Assembly: GCA_026874595.1 (NCBI GenBank)
Contig: CM049311.1
Span: 36,705,676-36,769,675 of the forward strand
DNA: 64,000 nt
Source of the DNA: Sipunculus nudus
Lineage: Eukaryota > Annelida > Sipuncula > Golfingiida > Sipunculidae
Direction of reading: 5' to 3'
Below the pieces are notes generated by a model. That model was not told where the DNA came from. It worked only from the letters and a program-made list of their open reading frames with translations, and ran no database searches. A program made the position numbers and the translations under genes. Positions 24,828 to 35,780 of this stretch are shown piece after piece. Every line of letters begins with the position of its first letter. The stretch's first letter is position 1.

Positions 24828-26334
24828 TAAAAAAACATAGTGTTTAAATACATAAAATAAACAAATATATTAAATTACAGCAGGGTAGTCAACAAATACG
24901 TTTTACCGTTAGATGTGCTAGTAAAAAGGGCAATTTTAGCACAACTGTAATACCAACAAAATCAGATTTCATTCACACATTCATGATACAGACCTCAAAC
25001 CACTTGAAATGCATTCTAGTACAAATATAACCGGCTGTACTGATATTTATATTTCAGTGGCCATCTTGGCCGCCATCTTTATATTTTACCAAGACATGGT
25101 GAATCCGCTCGGCTCCATATCTGAACGTATAGAGTTTGGGCTGGAAATTATTATGCCAAGTTTCATTGTTCTCTCACTTTTTGCACAATTCTTAACCGAT
25201 GCACTAATGAGAATATTACCAAATTCTGGATAAAAAATAGCTACAGAGTATTTGAAGAGGTTTAAAACCTCAAATATTGAATGTCTCGGCCCAAAAAAAA
25301 CATAATATTAGAGTATTTGTAATGTTTTCTGGGGACATAATAACTCAAGTTATTCACATTATCTAATCAAAGATGGCCGCCATCTTTGATTTTGGCCAAG
25401 ATAATTTGTTTTCAGCTTGGCCCTATATCTGAAATTCATTAATAAGCTCCAAAGAATACTGTTGCCAACTTTCAGGCTTCTTTCATTTTTTGCACAATTC
25501 CTCCTAATATTGGAGCTTAACCGCTGGGCTAAGGCCTCTTTGAATAACAAAAAAATGTATGCTGCAGGACCCGATTTATAATGAGATCAGTTTCCAAGAG
25601 CAACATAACATCCTCATCAGAAACTAAGAGAAATAAACCTGTCAGGGTTCGAAAAGGGCGCTGGGATGTGACACGGAAGTACCCCGAGGACAGCGTGTGG
25701 AGTGAGTTTGGTGCCAGGGTGACTTGTCTCGGCAAGGAATACAGCGGAATAACATTTTTTACACCACGTCTAAATTCTCAAATTATATTAGTATTCAATG
25801 AATGCTGCGTATCAGGTGATGCATACCATACGGGGTCTTATATGATATTAAAAAAGACTTTCGGGCTGACTTTAAAGAACGGGATGATCAATGGAATTAT
25901 TCCTTAAGTTCACGAAAGAAAAATGGAAACTTCGTACTTGTTTTCAGATTATAAACTGTGTCTTACACTGAAGGCCTCCGGTGGTTATTAAAAACATCCG
26001 GTCTAGACGTAGGGATTCCATAAATAAACAAGACTGTGGCTTCACAAGGCAGGACTAATTGTCCCATTACCGACGTAGGAGTACATACTGTTTATGTGTC
26101 ATGTGAGACGTAAAGAGGGATATATCAGGCCATATTTTCCCGTTATGTATTACCTATTTAAGCCTACTACTCTTATTTAATGACCCTTGTGGAAATAATT
26201 TTACAGAGATCCCTTAGGTTTGATTTTCATGAAAATGTTTCGATTTTAATGATTCCAGTTTGTCCGAACAACAAGTTTGCGATGTTCATTATTGTTGTCT
26301 ACGTACGTCAGGAGGGAAAGCGTCCATCCCCGTT

Positions 26335-26409
26335 CGGGTGTGTGGGTGTGTATGTGTGTCTGTGGGTGGTTGGGGGGGGGGGGGGGTACGTGTCTGTGTG
26401 TGTGTTTGT
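26335..26409 (+). repeat. GT-rich and poly-G tract (U3)
   Basis: Same locus as U1 6649-6716, with a similar G run. Confidence 0.9.
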
Positions 26410-26464
26410 TCACAACACAATCATGAACATAATCTCATTAAATTTTCAGGAGATGTCGGGTATT

Positions 26465-26809
26465 TTTTTTTTAATATTTTTTTAGTGGAGAATGTTGACT
26501 TATCTAATTCTTAACCTAAGTATGTACATCTGCTTATTGGTTTCCATTTCGGTTTGGGACTACTTGGCAGGGCGGTAGCACTCGCATCCTATCATTTTTA
26601 TTTTGTATCCCATTTTGTCACCCACGGCCGGTGTCTATCGCACATGCAAGAACCCCCCCAAAGACGCAATCGTATGTGAGTGATACACAGCTGTGGGGCA
26701 CAGCCTTCCCAATAAGCCTGCAGAGCGCTAAATCTAGGTTGGGGCCAAGCGTGAAAAACCTCACCTCCTCGGCTGATTTTCGAACCCATGATCTCCCGGC
26801 TTTGAGTCC
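26465..26809 (-). mobile_element. SINE-B, nearly complete, with target duplication (U3)
   Basis: 345 bp bounded by ATGTCGGGTATT (26453-26464) and ATGTCGGGTGTT (26810-26821). On the minus strand it begins GGACTCAAAGCCGGGAGATC, has ATGGGTTCGAAAATC (box-B-like), a GC-richer body, the tail GAAATGGAAACCAATA and a terminal A-run. Box A is not seen, so the head is probably 5' truncated. U2 has the empty site near 15967. Confidence 0.78.
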
Positions 26810-27915
26810 ATGTCGGGTGTTGCAAAATCGAATCGATTAGATTTTGATGTGGATCTTGCACGTGATCGGACACTTGAACGTCATCAATATTCACAAATGT
26901 ACAGTCACTTATGTAAGAATAAGCCTGGGAATACGAGTCGAATAAGTTAAAGCAAACATTTTTTGCAAGGATTTTTATTTTAAATTTATGTATAATTTAT
27001 CTCCCGATCAGAGGAGCACGTAGTTAACCTAAATGCCAAAAATATGAGATTTTTCTTCTTTGCTTATCACATTCCAATAACTTAGTATTCTGTATGCGTT
27101 TAACGAGTTTTTAACATTAGTGGGAATATAAACATTTAACCGATGTCTCCTCTCTTCAAATCAATGAATTTATATAACATATTAAATAGACACTTTCTAC
27201 CCCCGTTGAAATCCATGATTTTTTATGATGAACAGTTTGTAACGAGCTTGGTGTGACTGAATGTCGCAAATTTTAACCCTGAGATGTTCATAGGTATTGT
27301 TTTTTACTGAGATGATATTGATATAAAAATTACGTGTGCTGGTATTCCCAAGGAAACCCTCGCCATAAAAAAATGTCATAGAATTTGCTTTAAAATGCAA
27401 TCACACAAGGAAATGTATTTAGGAAAAAACGTGAGACAATTTCTCCTGATAAACATGAATAAATTGGCCGAAATTACTGAGGTTAGTGAGAGGAATCAAG
27501 CCTTAACCACGTAATCAACTGGACCAGTGGGAAACGATGTTTAAGTTGTCCGTTGAGGGTAGGCTTAGACATGCATGTTAACAGACACATATATGTCGTT
27601 GAAGACTCTAGCAAAGGTAAAGCTGCCTATAAAAAAAACTCAGATAAATAGATTCTAGGTCCGGTGATCGCGAGGGCGTAGGTCCAATAGGAGATGAGTC
27701 CAACGTAGCGTCCTCATTTTTATGTTCAGTTTCCGATAAACGTCGCACGTGAAAGGTCAGCCCAAGACGGCAAAAATATCAGAAAAATAAATGTCTTTCC
27801 TTCGTTCTTACTATATGCCCACGCGTGTATTTGGTCCAGAAGTTATTTACATGCCACAGAGTTGTCCTCATTTCGGCCGACAAACACATTTTTTCGTACG
27901 TCAAAATCGGCCTAA

Positions 27916-27932
27916 TACCCCCCCCCCCCCGG
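27916..27932. repeat. Poly-C tract (U3)
   Basis: About 14 C; the same site in U4 (36780-36802) is longer with one interrupting A. Confidence 0.9.
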
Positions 27933-28902
27933 GTTAACAAGTGATATAATTTGAGATACCGTAAACATGGTCCTGTTATATTTGCTTGAGACATTCACTG
28001 TTCCTATTTATAAAGATGCTGAGTGAAGGGAGGTCTTTGACATTACCTTGTGTCCCCGTATAGGGTAAAATCCAGGTTCCAACCACTAGCAATATAAACA
28101 TATAAACAGCAGATACATATGTTGCACCACTCAATTTGAGCTTTAGAGAACAAAAGACGTGTTGTTCTTTTCGAAAAGTGAGACCACTACATATTTCCAG
28201 CCACTGGTGTTTTAACGCTGAGACGCTTAAAAGACACCCTTAGACATGCATATTTATTTTTTGGTTATTTCTCTAGACTATATATGATTCTTTTCAAAAA
28301 TTCTTTTTTAAAAGATGTTTGATATAAATACCTTTATTTTAAACCATGTATCGAAAACAATGTATGGTTCATCCATATTTGAAAGGCCTATTCCCGAGTG
28401 AAACGACAAAACACCTAAGACCTGTTCCGAAAAGTAGGGACAAGTTATCGTTTCTAATAAAAACATATCCTCACATTTTATAATGCATCAGACATGACAG
28501 ATAGACGATAAAACGTTTGGTTATGAGTTTCTTTATTGTTTATGAATATCGAAACAAAGATGCAATAATTGGATGGATTTTTTTTTTATTTTCTAGGTGT
28601 CTAGTTTCTTGTAATTTGGCTTCTTTCTCTTGGTGACTGTCTGCTGGACGCACTGACTGTGCTGTCTGCTTGGTTCTGCCGGCTTGCCGTCTGGGCTGGT
28701 TTTGCTGTAATGCTGAAGTTCTTGAATGTCTCGATTGTTACCTGGGCTCGTCAGTCATACCATAGCAGAGGAGGGAGAGCGTAGAAATTGAAGCGCAGGC
28801 TTTTATTATTATTAATATTATTATTTTTTTATACCAAGTTTATATAGCGCTTTTTCATGCATATAGCCTATTCAAAAGCACGATATACCATCAATATAAA
28901 CA

Positions 28903-29057
28903 ATATCTCGAGATATCGACTTAACATCTCGAGATCTCGAGATAAATATTTTTTCTGCTATATTTTTGGGTTAAAATTTGTGTAGAGATCTCGAGATGTT
29001 TAGTCGAAATTTTGTGATGTCAAGTCGGGATCTCGAGATATTATCTCGAGATAAATA
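28903..29057. repeat. Cluster of ATCTCGAGAT palindromes (U3)
   Basis: Same locus, close to the U1 version. The cluster is missing from U4 and U5 owing to deletions. Confidence 0.86.
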
Positions 29058-29059
29058 TT

Positions 29060-29200
29060 TGTATCCGCCAAATTTTTGCGGATACTATGTTTTTGATCGG
29101 GTTCCGCCGCCGCCGCCGCCGCCGTAATCGTTTCCGGAGAACTCCTCTGAGACTACTGGACTGTCCTCTCTGTCCAGCATCCTTTTGTGCGTCTGTTTCC
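29060..29200 (+). mobile_element. Helentron-like element, 5' stub (U3)
   Basis: Left subterminal motif and CCG repeat retained. Two deletions remove first about 80 bp and then the whole core with the 3' hairpin; GTTTCC joins directly to AAATCAGCC, right of the normal 3' end. Confidence 0.6.
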
Positions 29201-29997
29201 AAATCAGCCCCCGTATGTAGTAAATCTTGTATCTGTAATATTAGTCATGACAGTTCAACCTGAACGTTGTTTTCATAACCTGTTGTGGCAACAGGATAAG
29301 TGGTTTCGGTGTAATACGTCGTCATGTTCAACTGATATTTCGTTGATGTTAAGTGCATTTGTATAAGCCATGACGCAGCTGATCCCGAGGTGCTGCTGTT
29401 GTGTGTAAACAACAGATTACTTGCGTCCGACGCAACCGTGCAGTATTTGGCCAGTTGAGCACTTTTTGCCGAAAGAAGTTGGGCGAAGGGATTATTCTTA
29501 GATCTCAAGCGTTTCGTGACGCCTTCATATGTTAGTAAATCTTTACCCAACTAGATTTATCTCTTTTAAACAGAGTTTTCTTGATGATCGAGACAGCTCT
29601 TTCCTGTCATACTTTAGATCATGGAGTGGGTGATATATATGTAGCAAGAGGCTACATGATGTCCCTTATGCAGGCTCATAAAATAATATATTTTCTTGAT
29701 AAATCAAGACATGTCAATAAAAAAATTCCTACTTACACCTAGGGCATTGATCTTCTATTTTAGATTTCATTGCATTCTGATAACATTGTATCTGAATGCC
29801 GTATAGTTAAACATCGCGGGCTGCAGTGTACCAACCGATATGTCTTAAACAGAACGAAAGACTAATAAAACTGCAATAAAATAAAGATATGGCATAAAAC
29901 ATTCAGAAGATGAACATAATAAACTGCGTATCACAGTGCTTCTCTCCTTCATCCCAGGTGTAGCGTTTTGAAAATTCCCCCTCTAAAGATTGCTGGG

Positions 29998-30295
29998 GGC
30001 AGTCGATTTCAGATTATCCCCTGTAACTTGAAAATGATTTTAGATTATCCCCGTAACTTGTTTTTCAGATTACCCCCTTTACTTGAATTCGTTTTAAGAG
30101 TACCCCCGTAACTTGAAATCGATTTCAGAAACGCCCTTAACTTAAAGTTCATTTCAAATTACCCCAGTAACTTGAAATCGTTTTCAGATTACCCCCGTAT
30201 CTTGAAATCGATTCAGATTACCCCGGTTATTTGAAATCGATTCCATATAATCCCCGTAATTTGAAATCGTTTTCAGATTATCCAAAACCCTCACA
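29998..30295 (+). repeat. ~30-bp minisatellite, about 9 copies (U4)
   Basis: Longest allele; includes two extra variants (near 30110-30170) of the kind also present in U5 and U6. Confidence 0.88.
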
Positions 30296-31051
30296 ATTGA
30301 TGTACCCTATGAAGGGCGAGGAAAAGTTGGAATATTGATTACGTTGACGCTGTTTTTTAGGTCACATTTGCTTAAATGAATTCAGGGCAATTAATTTGAC
30401 TTACAAGCGCCATACTCTCATCATGAATACAAAACATGAATATTTTTTAGTTTCATTATCGAAGTCCATTTTCACACGATCTGGACTAGTTTTGCTAGAA
30501 AAGAAAAGACTATCTAGCCTGGCATTTTACTGTCAATTTATCAATAAGCATGGCCGTCTACAAACGACTGATGACGTCACTACCGGCTGTCACATGTCGG
30601 TATGACTGCAGTGTTTATTATACCTTTAATTTCAGGCTTGTCCTTTTCCCCTGGTTTTTGTTTCGCCCGTCATCTCGGCTGTCTGTCTGGGCGTTTGATC
30701 TTCGTTCGCTCCCGTGAATGTCGGTCTTTAAGGACAGATGGAAGTAGCTTCCAGTTCTGCAGTGCCCAGATCAGAGGTAGTGTCTATCTGAACGACAGTC
30801 GTACAGACGGAAATATATCTTACATTTAGAATTCTAATTGTTCATCATATATTTAACTTAGTGCGAGAAAAATAATATTTGATGGGAAATTGATTTAAAA
30901 CGCGCCCGTACGGTTAGGTATTCGAAGAGACGGTCGTGCCGATTGCCTCGGCCGACGTGCAATCGCAATGACCCCTATATGTGAATTTATAAATAAAAAT
31001 CAGCTCTTAAATAAGTGCGCAAATATGTTTGCATACATTTCTGTAAAAAAA

Positions 31052-31228
31052 TACAGAACCCTTACAATTACAACCACCTTTGGAACTGACCAAAGTGGTC
31101 TTAATTTAGGGATTGTCGTATTTGTGATATTCTAAGTTACCTGAAATATATATTCGGAACCAGGAAAGGTGGTCGTTATTGCAGGTGGTCGCAAATATGG
31201 GGTGGTGGCAAGGCGGGGTTCCACTGTA
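31052..31228 (+). mobile_element. TA-flanked MITE, most complete copy (U4)
   Basis: 177 bp including the TA dinucleotides, with inverted ends CAGAACCC / GGTTCCACTG and the internal paired motif GACCACC(TTT) / (AA)GGTGGTCG. U1 (near 1693) and U6 (near 48868) have the uninterrupted AAATA-ATATATTG target, which defines the insertion and its TA duplication. Confidence 0.78.
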
Positions 31229-32016
31229 CATATATTTTGTCATAATGGATTTTTTTATATAAAAAAGTATATATGAAAAACTCGAAATGAAGAGTTGATT
31301 TAACTTTAAAATTAAACCACATTTTTCTCAGGCCTTCATCTGTTATATAGGCCTAAGTTGCATTTTATGTATATATGATATTTAAGTGCGACACGTTGTA
31401 TTCATCGAAATCTGAGCAGTTAATCTCGATATTTGTTTGATTTAGTGCATTGATAGGTCAGTATTTAATAATTTATGCAAATTACAAATCATTTTAAAAA
31501 ATTACAAATGCCATCACAGAAAACCTTGCAGGGGAATCTCCATAGGTCAGTCTAAATTTCTACTTTAATAATTGGTTTTAAGCTACGTGTACGGCATTTA
31601 ATCTACTCCATCTGAATGCAAGTTTCCCGTAAGCATGATACTCCGTATGCAAGACATCTCATGCATAACAAATAGCGGATTATTATATACTTACTTATAA
31701 TATGACAATGATAAAATGAAATATTTATTATGCTACCAAATTTCAAAAACATTTTTACGTTGCAAAACTTACTTACACTAGATATCAGTTTTAGAAATCT
31801 CAGATAGCCGTTATAATCCACGTCTACTTCTCATTCGAGAAAAAACAACTTTAAAATTATTTTAAGTAATCTTGGTCTCGGACAGATATTACAACCACTG
31901 AACAAAAAATGATGCCGTTGACAAGGTCGATGAGCTTAAACTAATACTTTGTTTTTATTGTGACTGTTTTGTGGTCGCCGGCATTTTAATGCTTGCTCCA
32001 TTTCGTACTACAGACA

Positions 32017-32225
32017 TCTGCAGATTTCCATTTCGGTGTGGGGAAACATGACAGAGTGGTAACACACGATAATTCTGGCGACAGTCGGATCGGTGTAACG
32101 CACCTGCGGGTCCTTGCTGGGGTCTGACCGTGACCAATTTTCCGCCACCTCGGCAGGGATCCGAACATACGCCTGGACCACAAAGACCCAAATACCTTCT
32201 TTCCTGGTCCGTCACGGCTCATTCT
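32017..32225 (-). mobile_element. SINE-A, box-A part deleted (U4)
   Basis: Keeps the box-B-like GTTCGGATCCC (as ATGTTCGGATCCC) but lacks about 35 bp containing the box-A-like half present in U1 and U2. The same deletion is shared with U5. Confidence 0.58.
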
Positions 32226-34410
32226 CCCGGTCGTGACAATGGTTTTGACAGATAATAAACCATCTACCAAATGCATTACTTAAGGAGACATGAACCAAGG
32301 GGTGCCAGGTGCGTAGTCGTTTTTCTCTTTTTAGTTTTTACTGAATTCTACTCCGAGCCGTGAAATCTGATCATGACATGCTATCGCTGTATATCATGTT
32401 ACTATGAAACTGCGTCATCACCCTCTCAAGAGCTGATGAGGATACTTTATATGCAGGTGATCCCAAGTAGATAAAACCTCCGCTCAGTCCAAGACACAAT
32501 ATTGTTCGAAACTAGGCCAGTCAAGTCCGAATCCTTGATGTTCATGTAAAAGTGCATTTTCTCTAGGGGCTAATCATAATTATCTGTATCTAAAACACTT
32601 TTTAATAGGAATCATTGGCGGTGCTGGCACTCGATCGTTGTCACGGAACACCTCTACAGTTATTTATCGGAAATGCCCGTTTTTGGTTTTGAAACGTCGA
32701 AGACGATCTCATGTGTTTTCTTTGGGTGTTTTTCTCGACAATGTCCCATTTATCTTGAGAAATGTTACAATCATTTGCGTAGGGGTTTATTATCCAAGCG
32801 CCATCTTTGAGAAACTAGCATCGTGTATCAAGCAAGATATTTCGCTTCATGAAAACACAGATTGTTAAATATGTGGATATGTCCAATATTCATATATGTG
32901 AACCTTTCAAGAGATACACATGTATATGTTCGCCATTTAGGAACCGTTCACTATTAAGAATGTACAAATTAAATATTAATTCATATGACGTCATTCGAAA
33001 ATACAGTGTGTTAAAACGTTAGAATGAATGTGATTATTTACATCACGAATTATTTATTTTTATTTGTATATATTACCTTATTATGAATTTATTTTTATGT
33101 GAGTAGTACCGTTTCCAGATGGCCAATTCTACCAACTATCAATGCTATCTTCGTACGAAGGAAATGGCTTGCAGAAGCTTCAGTCTAGCAATTGTTAACA
33201 AAACATATATTTGCAAAAATGGCACAGCTTTCATTCAGAAACTATGGATGAATAAAACACAGATATACTTGAAACAAGCAAAAGTATAAAGCATTATTTT
33301 TATTTATGTCATGTTAGCTCCACACTTTACAAATCGAAACTAAACTACATAAACATCGCTCACGGCTCCCGTGGGGGCAAGTTTGAGCAGAGAACCAATC
33401 CATTTCCGTGGCAGCTGTTTCATACAGGAAGTGCAAAACCCTGACCCCGTGACCTTATCTCTTGTTCTCGATTCATACAGACATATATGTATCATTACTG
33501 GTGACCAGGGACCTGAACTCTGTGGACTGACATCATCAGACAAGCGCTATTTTCTGCCAGAGAAAGCTCAAATTCATTCCATATAAATTATATTCGGGTT
33601 TAACACAGCGTGCATTAATCATGCATTTACTGCTTCACTGAGGAATGAGTCCCCTCATTTGAAAACACCGGACCTGTACAAACTTTCTTGTATTCATTGA
33701 CTGTGTCACATTACCGAAAACGATCTGTCCTTTATATGTCGCCATTAAACTCAGATACATAACTTTTACTCAAACACAAGTAACAGTAGGTTTGACATAA
33801 TTTACCGCAATATCCTCCCGGATGCACTACGTAACGTTACGTTGCTGATCACGTTACGTAAAAACGAATCTTCTTTCTTTTCAGTCCTCTTAAAATTACA
33901 TAAATGTATGCTGCAGAACCCGCTTTATAATGTGATCATATTCCAAGAGTATACCAATAGTATGGGTAACCATTTCAAGATGTTAACATGAGCCGAATGA
34001 AAGAAGTAGTACACTCAACATTTTTAAAATGCTGCCGAATCGGTAAACTTATCTGGTTCGTTTTCGTTGGCCTAGAGATAATTTTATCTTCTGATGTTGC
34101 GTTTATAGATTAATTTAATGTAAATATTCGATAAATAATGGTTAAATGAGGATAAAGTAGAAGTGGTTTCAGTCACTAAATAAATTCTTATCATAGCTAA
34201 CAAAAGAAACGGTAGATATATGTATTCACGTGATTAATTATATTCAGGTAGCTATGCATTAATGTAGAAGGATTACACTACTGGGCCTTAGTCCGTCGTC
34301 AAATAATTATGGAATTAAGTAATTAAATCTTATACGTACGATTTTTACGATTTGTTCCTGATGAATGTAATTGCCCGTTTTCTCTGCTACTTGTCTGACT
34401 TGAGAAAAAC

Positions 34411-34663
34411 GTTTTGTTTCAGCGCTATATGGTCACATGACGCCTAACGTCCACGTGTTTATAATATGTGTATGGGCCGCTATAATATCATAAACACATT
34501 TACAACATTGCTGAAAGTCAGAAGTACCAGAGTATAGAACAAAATATTGGAAGATAAAAAATTAAGGGGAAAGCCCTATGCTTTATAACACTATGTATAT
34601 TTAATATGAAGTATATCTGCCATTCATTAACCGCCTCGTGACGATATAGCGCTAAAACAAGAC
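34411..34663. mobile_element. ~250-bp MITE with 30-bp inverted termini (U4)
   Basis: Left GTTTTGTTTCAGCGCTATAT and right (reverse complement) GTCTTGTTTTAGCGCTATAT, followed on both sides by a GTCAC motif, form imperfect inverted repeats of about 30 bp. 253 bp, no coding capacity. The target duplication is not clear. Confidence 0.65.
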
Positions 34664-35307
34664 TTTTTTCAGTAAGTTTGGTGGAAGGGTGACTTGTTTC
34701 GGCAAAGAATACAGCGGAATGACGCTTTTTACACCACGCCCAAATCCTCAAATTGTATTGGTATTCAATAGATTCTACGTATCAGGTGATGCGTACCATA
34801 CGGGGTCTAATATGAATTTGAAACAACTTTCGGGCTGACTTTAAAAGAACGAGATGATCAATGAAATTATTCCTTCAGTTCACGAAACAAAAGTGGAAAC
34901 TTTGTACTCCTTTTTAGATTATGAACTGTGACTTACACTGAAGGCCTCCGATGGTTATGAAAAACATCCGGTCTTGACGTAGGGATTCCATAAATAAACA
35001 AGACTTTGGCTTCACAAGGCAGGACTAATTGTCCCATTACCGACGTAGGAGTATACATACTGTTAATGTGTCATGTGAGACGTGAAGAGGGATATATCAG
35101 GCCATATTTTCCCGTTTTGTTTTACCTATTTAAGCCTACTACTGTAACTCTTATTTAACGACCCTTGTGGAAATAATTTTACAGAGATCCCTTAGGAATG
35201 ATTTTCATGAAACTGTTTCGATTTTAATGATTCCAGTTTGTCCGAACAACAAGTTTGCGAAGTTCATTATTGCTGTCTACGTCAGGAGGGAAAGCGTCCA
35301 TCCCCGT

Positions 35308-35376
35308 TCGGGTGTGTGGGTGCGTGTGTGTGTCTGTGGGTGGTTGGGGGGGGGGGTACGTCTCTGTGTGTGTGTT
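35308..35376 (+). repeat. GT-rich and poly-G tract (U4)
   Basis: Same locus; shorter G run (about 10). Confidence 0.9.
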
Positions 35377-35434
35377 TAATCACAACACAATCATGAACAT
35401 AATCTCATTAAATTTTCAGGAGATGTCGGGTATT

Positions 35435-35780
35435 TTTTTTTTAAATAATTTTTTTAGTGGAGAATGTTGACTTATCTAATTCTTAACCTAAGTATGTACA
35501 TCTGCATATTGGTTTCCATTTCGGTTTGGGACTACTTGACAGGGCGGTAGCACTCGCTTCTTATCATTTTTATTTTGTATCCCATTTTGTCACCCACGCC
35601 CGGTGTCTAGCGCACATGCAGGAACCCCCAAAAGACGCACTCGTCTGTGAGTGATACATGGCTGTGGGGCACAGCCTTCCCATTAAGCCTGCAAAGTGCT
35701 CAATCTGGGTTTGGGCCAACCGAGAAAAACCTCATCGCCTCGGCTGAGTTTCGAACCCACGATCTCCCGGCTTTGAGTCC
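35435..35780 (-). mobile_element. SINE-B, nearly complete, with target duplication (U4)
   Basis: Bounded by perfect 12-bp duplications ATGTCGGGTATT at 35423-35434 and 35781-35792. The box-B-like GGGTTCGAAACTC lies on the minus strand near 35755. Right of the insertion the unit resumes with GGCCAATGCAAAATCG, as in U2. Confidence 0.8.

Larger units (their letters stand above)
22218..25532. mobile_element. 3.3-kb element with ~200-bp inverted ends (U3)
   Basis: Empty sites in U2 (near 13890) and U4 (near 33883) read straight from TTTTTAG/TTTTCAG into GCCTCTTTGAATAAC/TCCTCTTAAAATTAC; in U3 3.3 kb lie between these flanks. The left end (22219-22450) contains AGAATTGTGCAAAAGGTGAAAG, ATATAGGGCCAAG, AAAGATGGCGGCCAACATGG. 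The right end has the same block inverted, twice: 25010-25215 (best match over the full length) and 25340-25530 (terminal). No transposase frame is seen. The interior holds SINE-C copies and an AT microsatellite. Class unknown; a non-autonomous foldback-type DNA transposon or nested MITEs would fit. Target duplication could not be resolved. Confidence 0.68.
20011..29372 (+). repeat. Tandem array unit U3
   Basis: 9362 bp. The left part is nearly identical to U2. From about 23646 onward it is nearly identical to U1 from 3932 (the inverted-end element, GT tract, SINE-B start, ATT and CTCGAG cluster). SINE-A and the following block (equivalent of 12060-13700) are missing: sequence jumps near 22035 from the 11810-type block to a block like 13714. 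The palindrome-phased element is reduced to its first 140 bp. The unit is therefore a mosaic of two unit types. Confidence 0.93.

Noticed and set aside
22218-25532. LTR retrotransposon (because of repeated ends)
   Set aside because: The terminal blocks are inverted, not direct, there is no primer-binding site or gag/pol frame, and ends are not TG...CA.
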